NCBI RefSeq assembly: GCF_031679605.1
Contig: NZ_CP117522.1
Coordinates: 3,162,001 to 3,226,000 of the forward strand
Reading direction: 5' to 3'
Origin: Streptomyces luomodiensis
Lineage (GTDB): Bacteria; Actinomycetota; Actinomycetes; Streptomycetales; Streptomycetaceae
DNA length: 64,000 nt
The position numbers and the translations under genes were made by a program. A model generated the notes under the pieces. It ran no database searches. It had not been told where the DNA came from and worked only from the letters and a program-made list of their open reading frames with translations. The first letter of the stretch is position 1, and each line of letters starts with the position of its first letter. Below are positions 1 through 8,423 of this stretch, one piece after another.

Positions 1-122
1 TGCCGCAATCGTGGGGCTTGCCTGGGGAAGTCCGCAGATCGTGAACCGAACCGAGCACTGTGCTCGTCAGTGACGGGTGGGAGAATGACATTCGGACCTG
101 GGCGATCCATCGGGAGCGGGAA

Positions 123-1550
123 GTGGCGGCGACATCTCCAGACTCTGCTCGTCCAGCGCGCCGTCCGCACCGTCCGGGCCATGCGCACCGTCCGGGCCGT
201 CCGGCCGTGGCTGTGCGGCGCCCGCGTCGTCCGTCCGTGCTCGGGCTGATCCTGCTGCCGGTGCCGCTGCTGGCCGTGGTGGGGGCGCTGTCGTTCGCCG
301 GTGGGGGCGGGGGGCGGCGGTGGTTCGGGGGGCGGGGGGCGAGTCAACGGGCGGAGGCGCAGGCGGCGAAGGACGCCGCGGCGGCGGCGTTCTACGAGCT
401 GGACACCGCACAGCGGGATCTGCGGATCTCCATCGAGACGATCACCGCCGTGGACGATTCGCCCGCCGCGCGCCGCACGGCGTCCGACTTCTCGGCGCTC
501 GGGCAGCGGATCGACCAGGTCAGCCGGGACTACATCACGGCCGTGGACGCCCATGATCTGGACCGGGACGACCTGGACGCGGCGACGGCCTCCCGGGCGC
601 GGACGGATCTGACCAGGGCCAAGGAGGCGTTGGAGCGCACCAAGGCGGATCTGGACCGGTTCGCGCAGGGGCTGGGGCCGCTGCTGGAGCAGGCCGAGAC
701 GCGGCTGGCGCGGCTGGCGCCGGCGGTGGAGCGGGCGCGGCAGGCATTGCTCGCGGCGAGTAACGCGCTGGACGCGGTGCGTGCGTCCGGGCTGCGGGCG
801 GACGATCTGGCGGCCCGGCTGGCGGCGCTGTCGCCCGAGCTGACCAAGCTCAACCAGGGGGCCGGGCAGCACGGCGTGCAGGAGACCCTGCGGCGCGCCG
901 ATGACGTGCTCCGCAGGGCGGAGGCGGTGCGCGGGGAGGCCGAGCGGCTGCCGGAGCGGGCGGCCGAGATCGACCGGCGGCTGGTGTCGCTGCGCACCCG
1001 GGCGCAGGCGATCACCACCCGCGCCGCCGGTGTCGAGCCGGTCCTCAGCGAGCTGCGCCGCCGTTACAGCGCGGCCTGCTGGCAGGACCTCCAGCCGGTC
1101 CCCGCGCAGGCCGCGCGGGATGTGGCGCAGGCCGAGGCGAAGCTCAAGGAGGCGCAGGCGGCGCGCGAGGAGCAGCGCTGGCCGGACGCCACCTCGCTGC
1201 TGACCACCGTACGGGCGCTGCTGAACACCACGGACGAGGCCGTCTCGGCGGCCGGGGACCGGCTGCGGCGGCTGGACGAGGTGTCGTACGACCAGCAGAA
1301 GGAGGTCGACCGCACCCGGTTCGCGGTCCGGGACGCCCAGCGGCTGGCCATGGCCGGGCGCAACACCCCCGATCCCCGCCACGCACGCCCGCTGGACGAC
1401 GCCGTGGAGCGCCTCGAGCGGGCCATCGCGGGGCTGGAGGGCCGGCATCCGGACTGGTGGCACTTCCTCTCCGAGACGGAGGCCGTACGGCAGACCGCCG
1501 CCCGGGTCGTCCAGGAGATCCGGGAGGAGCGGGGCGGCGGCGCGCACTGA
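123..1550 (+). CDS. Membrane-anchored coiled-coil protein of unknown function
   Basis: The 475-residue product has a basic, Pro/Arg-rich N-terminus, one hydrophobic segment (about residues 38-62, VLGLILLPVPLLAVVGALSF) followed by a glycine stretch, and then about 390 residues rich in Ala, Glu, Arg, Leu and Asp with almost no proline. That is the pattern of a long alpha-helical coiled coil (for example the run around RAKEALERTKADLDRF). I infer a single-pass membrane protein with a helical domain on one face; no enzymatic motif is visible and no function is assigned. I chose the GTG at 123 because GGGAG lies 6 bases upstream; an in-frame GTG at 60 has no ribosome site. It is monocistronic or the first gene of a short rightward series with the zinc-ribbon gene. 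Confidence 0.7.
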   Translation: MAATSPDSARPARRPHRPGHAHRPGRPAVAVRRPRRPSVLGLILLPVPLLAVVGALSFAGGGGGRRWFGGRGASQRAEAQAAKDAAAAAFYELDTAQRDLRISIETITAVDDSPAARRTASDFSALGQRIDQVSRDYITAVDAHDLDRDDLDAATASRARTDLTRAKEALERTKADLDRFAQGLGPLLEQAETRLARLAPAVERARQALLAASNALDAVRASGLRADDLAARLAALSPELTKLNQGAGQHGVQETLRRADDVLRRAEAVRGEAERLPERAAEIDRRLVSLRTRAQAITTRAAGVEPVLSELRRRYSAACWQDLQPVPAQAARDVAQAEAKLKEAQAAREEQRWPDATSLLTTVRALLNTTDEAVSAAGDRLRRLDEVSYDQQKEVDRTRFAVRDAQRLAMAGRNTPDPRHARPLDDAVERLERAIAGLEGRHPDWWHFLSETEAVRQTAARVVQEIREERGGGAH

Positions 1551-1656
1551 GGCCGCCACGGGGGGATGGGGCCGGGGGTGGGACCGGGAGTGGGACCGGG
1601 AGTGGGCCGGGATTGTTCGAGGGGTTGACCTGCGGATCGGTGGTTATGCTCCTGCC

Positions 1657-1884
1657 ATGCCTCGCTATGAGTACCGCTGCCGCGCCTGCGGCACCACCTT
1701 CGAGCTGAACCGGCCCATGGCCGAGTCCTCCGATCCCGCGTCCTGCCCGGACGGGCACGACGACACGGTGAAGCTGCTGTCCACCGTGGCCGTCACCGGC
1801 GCCTCCGCCTCGTCCTCGCCCCGGCCCCCGTCCGGCGGTGGCGGCGGCGGTGGCGGCTGCTGCGGGGGCGGCTGCTGCGGCTGA
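1657..1884 (+). CDS. FmdB-family zinc-ribbon protein
   Basis: The 75-residue protein starts MPRYEYRCRACG, the hallmark of the FmdB putative regulatory zinc ribbon. C8 and C11 form the first knuckle. The usual second CxxC is replaced by C30-PDG-H34, so the metal site may be CCCH or degenerate. The C-terminus (about residues 52-75) is a Gly-rich tail ending in two CC pairs, often seen in actinobacterial members and perhaps a metal-binding or flexible tail. No Shine-Dalgarno is visible; TATGCT at 1645-1650 sits about 7 bases before the ATG, so the transcript may be leaderless. Family function is unproven; regulation of amidase/porin genes was inferred from the founding member only. Confidence 0.85.
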   Translation: MPRYEYRCRACGTTFELNRPMAESSDPASCPDGHDDTVKLLSTVAVTGASASSSPRPPSGGGGGGGGCCGGGCCG

Positions 1885-2028
1885 GGCTGCTGCTGAGGTT
1901 GAGCCGAGGGGGACGCGGGCGGATCCTGGGAGGTACGTACCCGTGCCGCGCACGTGGCGTCCACGGGTACGGCCTCGGCCGCGGAGCGCGCGGAACCGGG
2001 GCCCGGCGCCAGCAGAAGGAGGCCGGAG

Positions 2029-3006
2029 ATGGCTGTGGGACGCCCCTCCCCCATCGGTCCTCACCCCGCCGGAGTCGCACGGCACTTCCCGGAGCGGATC
2101 GGCGCGCACACCACGCTCGATGAGCATCTGCCGATCGATCACCGGCTCAGCCAGGTCTACCGCATCGGAGCCGGGCTCATGGGGCTGGTGCTCGTCGCCT
2201 TCGGCATCCTGGGCCTGATCCACCGGGTCGGCTTCTTCGACACCGGCGGGGCCACGGTCGCCGGTCTGAACACCAACGGCACGCTGAGCGTGCTGTCCAT
2301 CGTCATCGGGCTGCTGCTCTTCATCGGCATGGTCATCGGCGGCAACTTCGCCTCGACGCTCAACATGGTGCTCGGGATCCTCTTCCTGCTGAGCGGGTTC
2401 GTCAATCTGGCGCTGCTGGCGACCCCGTTCAACTTCCTGGCGTTCCGGATGCAGAACGTGCTGTTCAGCTTTGTGGTGGGGCTGCTGCTGATGTGGTTCG
2501 GCATGTACGGACGGGTCAGCGGCGGGCTGCCGCACGACAATCCGTACTGGCTGACCCGCCACCCCGAGCAGGCCGAACGGGAGGCCCAGGCCCGTGAGCT
2601 GATCGCGGCACGCGGGCGCGCCGCCGAGCAGGCCGGTACGGCCGCCCCACCCGGCACCCCGCTGGCCCCCGGCGTCCCTGGCGTCCCCGGCGGTCCCGGC
2701 GGTCCTGGCGGTTCCGGCGGTCCCGGTGCCCCGGGCGGGCGCTCCACGGCCGGTGGGTCCGGTGCGGAGTCGGCGGCACGGCGGTCCGGTCAGCCGCCCG
2801 GTAAGTGGGGCAAGCTGGATCAGCCCGGGGGGCGTGGCACCGAGCCCGCCGACATGTCGACACCGGCACACCGCCCTGAGCAGCCGCCTGGGCAGCGTCC
2901 TGCGCAGCGGCAACAGCCGCCCACCCGCACCCGGCGGCTCGGCAATCGGCTCAGGAACCGGCTCAGCCGCGTCGGCGCGCGATCGTCAGACCGTCGGCGA
3001 CGGTGA
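2029..3006 (+). CDS. DUF4383 membrane protein with Pro/Gly-rich tail
   Basis: This 325-residue protein has four hydrophobic segments between about residues 40 and 170 (for example GAGLMGLVLVAFGILGLI and VLSIVIGLLLFIGMVIGG), matching the four-helix DUF4383 family of actinobacterial membrane proteins of unknown role. After the last helix comes a charged stretch and then a long disordered tail with PGVPGVPGGPGGPGG-type repeats and a basic RRR end. The ATG at 2029 is chosen because AGAAGGAGG lies 6 bases upstream; an in-frame ATG at 1954 has no ribosome site. Its 3' end overlaps the convergent O-methyltransferase gene by 44 bp. Confidence 0.85.
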   Translation: MAVGRPSPIGPHPAGVARHFPERIGAHTTLDEHLPIDHRLSQVYRIGAGLMGLVLVAFGILGLIHRVGFFDTGGATVAGLNTNGTLSVLSIVIGLLLFIGMVIGGNFASTLNMVLGILFLLSGFVNLALLATPFNFLAFRMQNVLFSFVVGLLLMWFGMYGRVSGGLPHDNPYWLTRHPEQAEREAQARELIAARGRAAEQAGTAAPPGTPLAPGVPGVPGGPGGPGGSGGPGAPGGRSTAGGSGAESAARRSGQPPGKWGKLDQPGGRGTEPADMSTPAHRPEQPPGQRPAQRQQPPTRTRRLGNRLRNRLSRVGARSSDRRRR

Positions 3007-3628
3007 GCATGACCGCCTCCGTCCGGGTGTCCGCCGCCACGTGATCGTTGAACGCCTGGATCGCGGCGCCCGCGCCCGACAGCGCCGCGTCCGTGACCTG
3101 CCCGCCGTAGAACACGTTGTCCGCGACGATCAGGCCGCCGGGGTTCAGCCGCGGGACCAGCTCCTCCCAGTACGGGATGTAGTTCTGCTTGTCCGCGTCG
3201 AGATAGGCGAGATCGATATGGGGCTCGGCGGGCATCGCCCGCAGGGTGTCCAGAGCGGGCGCGATCCGCAGCTCGATACGGTCCTCGACGCCGGCCTTGG
3301 CCCACGCCTGACGCCCGTACGCCGTCCACTCCGCCGACACATCGCAGGCGATCAGCCTGCCGTCGGCGGGCAGCGCCTGGGCCATGGCCAGCGCGGAGAA
3401 GCCGGTGAAGGTGCCGACCTCGACGATGTGGCGGGCGCCGATCAGCCGGACCAGGAAGGCCAGCAGCGGGGCCTGCTCCTCGGCGGACTGCATCCCGGCG
3501 TGCTCGGGAAGGCTGCGGTAGGTGACCTCGACGAGCTCGCGCTGTACGGGGTCGAGCGGCGGATTGTGCCGCAGGACGTACGCGTACAGCTCGGGCGTCA
3601 CCGGTGTGCTCTTGCTCTCGGCCATCAC
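2963..3628 (-). CDS. SAM-dependent O-methyltransferase (family 3, CCoAMT-like)
   Basis: This 221-residue protein carries the class I SAM-binding motif VEVGTFTGFSALAMA and the metal-binding segment YLDADKQNY of the cation-dependent family-3 O-methyltransferases (catechol or caffeoyl-CoA type). It is predicted to be a soluble enzyme that methylates a hydroxyl on a catechol-like or small aromatic substrate; the real substrate cannot be read from sequence. Its length is normal for the family. It lies 131 bp downstream of the HAD gene on the same strand, but the gap suggests its own transcription unit. The last 44 bp overlap the end of the convergent DUF4383 gene. Confidence 0.9.
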   Translation of the reverse strand: MMAESKSTPVTPELYAYVLRHNPPLDPVQRELVEVTYRSLPEHAGMQSAEEQAPLLAFLVRLIGARHIVEVGTFTGFSALAMAQALPADGRLIACDVSAEWTAYGRQAWAKAGVEDRIELRIAPALDTLRAMPAEPHIDLAYLDADKQNYIPYWEELVPRLNPGGLIVADNVFYGGQVTDAALSGAGAAIQAFNDHVAADTRTEAVMLTVADGLTIARRRG

Positions 3629-3759
3629 GGCCTCCCTTCGGCTCGCGGCGCCCAGCGGCCCGCCCCGCTCACCTTCCGACCGGCGTCGCGGTACGGCGGG
3701 GACTCGGCGACTCTAACCCGAGTTCCCCGGGGATTCGAGCTTCGGCCGACGCCGCGTGA

Positions 3760-4632
3760 TCAGTCCCGGCCACGGGGGACGGCGCGGATGACCTCGCCGC
3801 GGGCCCGCGCCCCGGCCCGCGCCCCGGCGACGGAGGCGCGTTCGCCCAGGGCCCGGACGATGCTCTCGCCCGCCACGACGCCCTTCTCCTCGACCACGGT
3901 CAGCTGGGGCGCCGTCCAGCCGGCGTCGGCCAGTTCGCCGTGGCCGGGGCGCCAGGCGCGGTCGGCGGCGAGCAGCAGATCCGCGTCGAGCAGCGAATCG
4001 CCCGCGGCGAGCACCTCGTCCGCCCCGGTCCGGCTCGTGACCTCGGCGACCGCCGCGCTCTTGGTGAGCGGCTCGGGCACGGCGTAGATCTTGCGGCCCT
4101 GGAGGGAGACCGTCCAGCCGCGCGGCGCGGCCCACTGGGCGAGCTCCTTGACGTAGCTCTCGGGCAGCAGCTCCCGTTCGACCACCAGATAGGCGAACAG
4201 GTCCTCCGCCGCCCGCTCCTTGAGCAGCCAGGCGGGGTCGGCGGTGGCCCTGAGGTGGGCGCGGACCTCGTCCAGGGGAGCGCATGCGGCGGCCAGGGTG
4301 GTACGCACCCGCGTGTGCCAGTCGGGGTCGGGCTCGCCGTCGACCAGCAGCTGGCCGCCGTTGGCGCAGATCGCGAAGCGGGGGGCGGGGCCGGGGAGGC
4401 GGACGCGGCGGTACTGCTCGACGGTGCGGGTGGTCGTGGGGACGAAGACGGAGGTGCGGGCCAGTTCGGCGAGCAGTCCGGCGGCGGTCTCGGTCAGGTA
4501 CGACAGCGGCCGGCCCTGGTACACCTCGACGCACAGCAGGCGCGGGGCCTCGGCGTCCGGCATGTCGAGGCCGAGCGCGGCCGCCGAATAGATGAGGGTG
4601 CGGTCGAGGTCGCTTGCCACCAGGACGCTCAT
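3760..4632 (-). CDS. HAD-superfamily hydrolase of the Ter biosynthetic module
   Basis: The 290-residue protein has the HAD catalytic motif DLDRT near the N-terminus (nucleophile D8 and general acid D10), a Thr-rich second motif (VPTTTRT), a lysine in PLTKSAAV and the acidic fourth motif AAGDSLLDADLL, with a cap domain in between like Cof or sucrose-phosphatase enzymes. It probably dephosphorylates a small phosphorylated intermediate. Its start codon overlaps the stop of the upstream phosphoribosyltransferase fusion (ATGA, 4 bp), so the two are translationally coupled. A HAD phosphatase next to TRSP/StiP phosphoribosyltransferases and TerD genes is the known arrangement of the Ter-linked pathway proposed to make a nucleoside-like metabolite. 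The last 35 residues are an Ala/Arg/Gly-rich extension. Confidence 0.88.
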   Translation of the reverse strand: MSVLVASDLDRTLIYSAAALGLDMPDAEAPRLLCVEVYQGRPLSYLTETAAGLLAELARTSVFVPTTTRTVEQYRRVRLPGPAPRFAICANGGQLLVDGEPDPDWHTRVRTTLAAACAPLDEVRAHLRATADPAWLLKERAAEDLFAYLVVERELLPESYVKELAQWAAPRGWTVSLQGRKIYAVPEPLTKSAAVAEVTSRTGADEVLAAGDSLLDADLLLAADRAWRPGHGELADAGWTAPQLTVVEEKGVVAGESIVRALGERASVAGARAGARARGEVIRAVPRGRD

Positions 4633-7600
4633 CGTGCCGCCACCGTTCCCTCGTCCGCGTTGTCCGCGTTGCCGTTCGCCTTACCGTTCGTCTCGCCGTT
4701 GGGCTTGCCGTTCGCCTTGATCCCCTTGTTGCCGACCGCTTTGCCGTCGGCCCCGGTGGCGCCCCGGGTGTAGCGCGGGTGGATCAGCCCGACGCAGGTG
4801 TACGGGAGCCCGTCGGTCTCCTCGACCGGCACGCCGCGCTGGTCGGCGAGCAGCCGCACATGGTCCAGGTCCGCGCCCGCGCCGCGCCGGGCGAGGATCT
4901 TCCACGGGACGCGGCGCAGCAGCACCCGGGTGGTCTCGCCGACGCCCGGCTTGACCAGGTTGACGTCGTGGATGCCGTACTCCTGGCTGATCCGCTCGAC
5001 CGCGGCCCATCCCGCCCAGGTGGGGGTGCGGTCAGTGGCCGCGAGCCGCCTGGCGTCGGCCACGGCGGCCTCGGCGACCTCGGCGAAGCGCGCCGAGACG
5101 GTGTCCAGGAAGTCGCCGGAGACGTCGGACCCGGCGAGTTCGCGGTAGTACTTCGCGCCGTGGAAGTCGTTCGGCCCGACGAGGTCGGCGCGGAGCACGG
5201 TACGCGATATCAGCCCGGAGACGGTGGAGTTGAGGCACGCGGAGGGGACGAGGAAGTCGTCCCGGGTGCCGTAGGTGTCCACACAGTGGCCGGGGTCGGC
5301 GAGGACCGCGATACGCGGATCGAAGTCCGGGTACGGGGCGAGGGCGTCCGACAGCTCGCGGGTGATGGCGCCCTTACCGGTCCAGCCGTCGACGAAGACG
5401 ACGTCGGCCGGGTCGTGGTGGTCCGCCAGCCAGCGCAGCGCGGCGGTGTCGATACCGCGGCCGCGCACGATGGAGATCGCGTAGTGCGGGAGGTCCAGCC
5501 CGTGGGCGTGGCGTGCCCAGCGGCGCATCAGCACCCCGACGGGGGTGCCGGCGCGGGCGAGGGAGACCAGGACGGGGCGCGGGGAGCGCTCGGCGAGCAC
5601 CGTCTCGGTCACCGCGCCGACGGCGCGGGCGATACGGGCGGCGGAGGCGTCGAGGGCGGACCGGAAGAGCTCCTGGTAGCGCTCGCTGGGCTGGTACTCC
5701 ACGGGCAGCGACTCGGCGTAGTGCGCGCCCCCGCTCTGGATCGCCTCCTCCCGCTCCTCGGTGGGCGCTTCGAGGGTTACCCGGGAGAGGTCCTGGAGCA
5801 GCCAGCCGACCTCGTCGGGGGCGTAGGAGGAGAACTCGGGTCCGCGCAGGGGTTCGTGCGACGGTTGGTGCATGGGCGGGGCCTGTCGTTGGGAGACGGT
5901 GCGGGGGGTGGGCGGGGCGGGAGCGGTGGACGGAGTGGACGGAGCGGGCGGGGTCTGGGGGCGGTAGGACGGCACGACGGCGAGCACCAGCCGGTCCGTC
6001 TGCGCGCGCAAGCCGTCGAGCAGCCCGCCGGGGGCGTGCAGCGCGGGGGTGTCGGCGACCGAGTCCACGACGGCGACGACGGCGTCGAAGCGGCGCTCCG
6101 GATCGGCGCCGGGCGCCACGTTGTAGGCATAGCGCGGACCGGGGCCGTCGGCGGGCTCGTCGTGCGCGGGGAAGGTGAGCCGCGTCCGGATCGCGTACCC
6201 GGGGTCGTCGACGGCGAGCACGGGCGAGCGGGTGGTCGTCGAATACCGCACCTCGGCACCGTCGAGGACATCGTCGAGCGCCTCGGCGATCCGGAGGGGC
6301 GCGTACATCAACTCCTCGAACCCGAGGACGAGGACACGACGGCTCGGACGGGACGGACGGGACGGGTACGGGGGCCGGGGCCGGGCGGTGGCGCGGACGC
6401 CACCACCCGGCCCGGCCGGGGTGTCGGGCGTGGCGGGCCCCCCGGGGAACGCGGCGGGGCGGCCGTCCTGGCCGCCTGCCGCCGTAGCCGTAGTCGCAGG
6501 CGCGTCCGCCTCGGCCGGCGCCGCCTGGACGTCCGGCGCGACCGGTCCCTTGGGTTCCGCCGGGGCGCCATCGAGGGGTACGGCCGCGCCATCTGACACG
6601 ACGTGCCTCCCGGCAGCCGGCGGAGCGCCGTAGGCGAGCGCGGCGGGATCCCCCGCCGCGGCATCGCGGGGTGCTGTCGCCAGCGCGTCCGCGACGCGGG
6701 CCGCCATGGCGGGGAGTGCCGCTTCCAGGCGGGCGCGGTGGCAGGGGGTGAAGCCGTGACGACCGCCGTCCGGGAGCCCCTCGGGCCAGCCGAGGTCCAC
6801 GCGGACCACGGCTGGGAGGCCCGTGCGTTCTTGAGCGGCGGCCAGCCCGGCGTTCTCCTGTCGCTCGCCCACAGGGGCCGGAGCGGGCGCGCCCGAGACC
6901 GGGCGCCCCGCCTCGGCCGGAGGCGTCCTGTCGGCAGCCACGCCGGGGGCCGGGCGAGCCCCGTCGGCACTCGCGGCGGACACGCCGCCACGGGCCGCCC
7001 CACCGCCCGCGTCCGCGCCCGAGGCGACGGGGACGGAGGGCGTGGTGGGGATGACGCCCGCCGGAACCGCACCCTCGTCCGAGGCAACACCCGCCGACAC
7101 CGCCTCCGCGTCCGCAGCGACACCCGCCGACACCAGCGGCGTGGCGGAGACGACACCCGCTGGGAGCACGCCCCCGTCCGAGGCAACACCCGCCGGAACC
7201 GCCTCCGCGTCCGCGGGGACACCCGCCGGGACGGGGGGCGTGGTGGGGACGACACCCGTCGGGACCGCACCCTCGTCCGAGGCAACACCCGCCGGGGCCG
7301 CCTCCCCGTCCGAGGCAACGCCCGCCGGAACCGCCTCCGCGTCCGCAGCGACACCCGCCGACACCAGCGGCGTGGCGGAGACGACACCCGCCGGAACCAC
7401 GCCCCCATCCGAGGCAACACCCGCCGACACCGCCTCCGCGTCCGCAGCGACACCCGCCGACACCAGGGGCGTGGTGGGGGCGGCGCCCGATGGGGGCGCG
7501 GTGGGGGCGGGCGCGCCCCCGCCGGCCGTGTCCGCGTCGCTCTCGTACTCGGCCACCAGGCTCGCGCCGCGCTCCAGCACGTCCTCGGGGAGGTGGACCG

Positions 7601-8396
7601 CTCCGGCCGCGGCGGCGACCAAGTCGACGCGGGCGCCCAGGTCGGCCGCGAAGGCGTCCAGGCGGGCGCGGTCCTCGGGGGAGCGCATGTCCACCAGGGC
7701 GACCACCACATAGTGGTCGCGCGGGAAGCGGCGGTGGAGGGCGGCGATGGTGTTGAGGATCGTCCGGCCCGTGGAGAACTCGTCGTCCACGAGGACCAGA
7801 GGGCCCTCGGAGCTGAGCAGCCCGGGGTCCTCCGGGAGCAGCAGATGGGAGGTGGCGTGGCTGTGCTCCTCCTCGAAGCCGCCCACCGTGGCGACGCCCG
7901 GGACCGGGCGGCGGGTGGAGTGCAGGTACGGCGCGAGGGCGAGCCCGTCGGCGACGCTGTGGCCGAGGCCCGTGGCCGTCTCGGCGTACCCCAGCACCAC
8001 CGCACGCGCCGCCGCCTCGTCGCCCAGCAGCTCCCGCACCCGATGGCCGAGCCGCACGCCCATGCCGTAGACGGTGGCGGGCCGCTGTGGGACGTGCTTG
8101 CCGAGCACGTTGGAGACCAGCAGATGCGCCCGCTTGGGGTTGCGCCGCAGCGCCAGCCCGAGCAGCTCGCGCAGCCCGAGCAGCTCGCCCAGCTCCGCGC
8201 CGGTGCCGTCGCGGTCCCGGCCGCCAGTGCCGTCGCGGTCCCGGCCGCCAGTGCCGTCGCGGTCCCGGCCGCCAGTGCCGTCGCGGCCGTCCCCGCCGTC
8301 CTCGAGCCGTACTCCCAGCCGGTCCGCGACCCACTGTCCCGACCACACGTTGCCCACGCTCACGCCGCCCTGTGCCTCGTTTCCCTCATCGTCCAC
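4629..8396 (-). CDS. Four-domain fusion: phosphoribosyltransferase-TRSP-StiP-PELOTA (Ter pathway)
   Basis: One uninterrupted 1255-residue frame joins domains that are usually in two proteins. In order: a repeat-built acidic N-terminal segment (about 35-65, GGRDRDGT units); a phosphoribosyltransferase domain (about 65-285) with the PRPP loop LVLVDDEFSTGRT near residue 200; a low-complexity linker (about 290-455) of AGV/ASD repeats and a further Pro/Ala linker; a TRSP-like domain from about 689 (RVLVLGFEELMYAPLRIAEA); a StiP/PRTase_1 domain (about 850-1140); and a PELOTA-type RNA-binding domain (about 1155-1215, RVLLRRVPWKILARRG). The tail is Lys/Asn/Gly-rich. GTG 8396 lies 27 bp after the lyase gene, so the three genes form one leftward operon. 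An internal ATG at 5873 could start StiP alone, but no ribosome site is seen. Domain names rest on family knowledge; the fused architecture is seen directly. Confidence 0.85.
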   Translation of the reverse strand: MDDEGNEAQGGVSVGNVWSGQWVADRLGVRLEDGGDGRDGTGGRDRDGTGGRDRDGTGGRDRDGTGAELGELLGLRELLGLALRRNPKRAHLLVSNVLGKHVPQRPATVYGMGVRLGHRVRELLGDEAAARAVVLGYAETATGLGHSVADGLALAPYLHSTRRPVPGVATVGGFEEEHSHATSHLLLPEDPGLLSSEGPLVLVDDEFSTGRTILNTIAALHRRFPRDHYVVVALVDMRSPEDRARLDAFAADLGARVDLVAAAAGAVHLPEDVLERGASLVAEYESDADTAGGGAPAPTAPPSGAAPTTPLVSAGVAADAEAVSAGVASDGGVVPAGVVSATPLVSAGVAADAEAVPAGVASDGEAAPAGVASDEGAVPTGVVPTTPPVPAGVPADAEAVPAGVASDGGVLPAGVVSATPLVSAGVAADAEAVSAGVASDEGAVPAGVIPTTPSVPVASGADAGGGAARGGVSAASADGARPAPGVAADRTPPAEAGRPVSGAPAPAPVGERQENAGLAAAQERTGLPAVVRVDLGWPEGLPDGGRHGFTPCHRARLEAALPAMAARVADALATAPRDAAAGDPAALAYGAPPAAGRHVVSDGAAVPLDGAPAEPKGPVAPDVQAAPAEADAPATTATAAGGQDGRPAAFPGGPATPDTPAGPGGGVRATARPRPPYPSRPSRPSRRVLVLGFEELMYAPLRIAEALDDVLDGAEVRYSTTTRSPVLAVDDPGYAIRTRLTFPAHDEPADGPGPRYAYNVAPGADPERRFDAVVAVVDSVADTPALHAPGGLLDGLRAQTDRLVLAVVPSYRPQTPPAPSTPSTAPAPPTPRTVSQRQAPPMHQPSHEPLRGPEFSSYAPDEVGWLLQDLSRVTLEAPTEEREEAIQSGGAHYAESLPVEYQPSERYQELFRSALDASAARIARAVGAVTETVLAERSPRPVLVSLARAGTPVGVLMRRWARHAHGLDLPHYAISIVRGRGIDTAALRWLADHHDPADVVFVDGWTGKGAITRELSDALAPYPDFDPRIAVLADPGHCVDTYGTRDDFLVPSACLNSTVSGLISRTVLRADLVGPNDFHGAKYYRELAGSDVSGDFLDTVSARFAEVAEAAVADARRLAATDRTPTWAGWAAVERISQEYGIHDVNLVKPGVGETTRVLLRRVPWKILARRGAGADLDHVRLLADQRGVPVEETDGLPYTCVGLIHPRYTRGATGADGKAVGNKGIKANGKPNGETNGKANGNADNADEGTVAAR
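7040..7490 (-). repeat. In-frame tandem repeats encoding the linker of the fusion protein
   Basis: Short GC-rich units with the core ACACCCGCCG recur about a dozen times in this part of the fusion gene. They encode variants of AGVASDGG, AGVAADAEAV and AGVVPTTP. The unit length is a multiple of three, so the frame is kept. The repeats lie between the phosphoribosyltransferase and TRSP domains and probably form a disordered spacer that can change length. Confidence 0.8.
8203..8286 (-). repeat. 3.5 copies of a 24-bp in-frame repeat
   Basis: The 24-base unit starting GTGCCGTCGCGG (plus strand) is repeated identically three times (8203-8226, 8227-8250, 8251-8274) with half a unit after it. It encodes GGRDRDGT three times near the N-terminus of the phosphoribosyltransferase fusion. 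Perfect identity suggests recent expansion by slippage or recombination. Confidence 0.9.
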
Positions 8397-8423
8397 CCCG
8401 GCCCGTCCCGAGCCCGGTTCGTT

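Noticed and set aside
1..122. Possible end of an upstream gene, or an earlier start of the coiled-coil protein at GTG 60
   Set aside because: No homologous piece is recognisable and GTG 60 lacks a ribosome site; GTG 123 has one.
5374..5873. Separate StiP gene starting at ATG 5873
   Set aside because: The frame is continuous with the upstream domains and no ribosome site precedes this ATG. It is kept only as an alternative.
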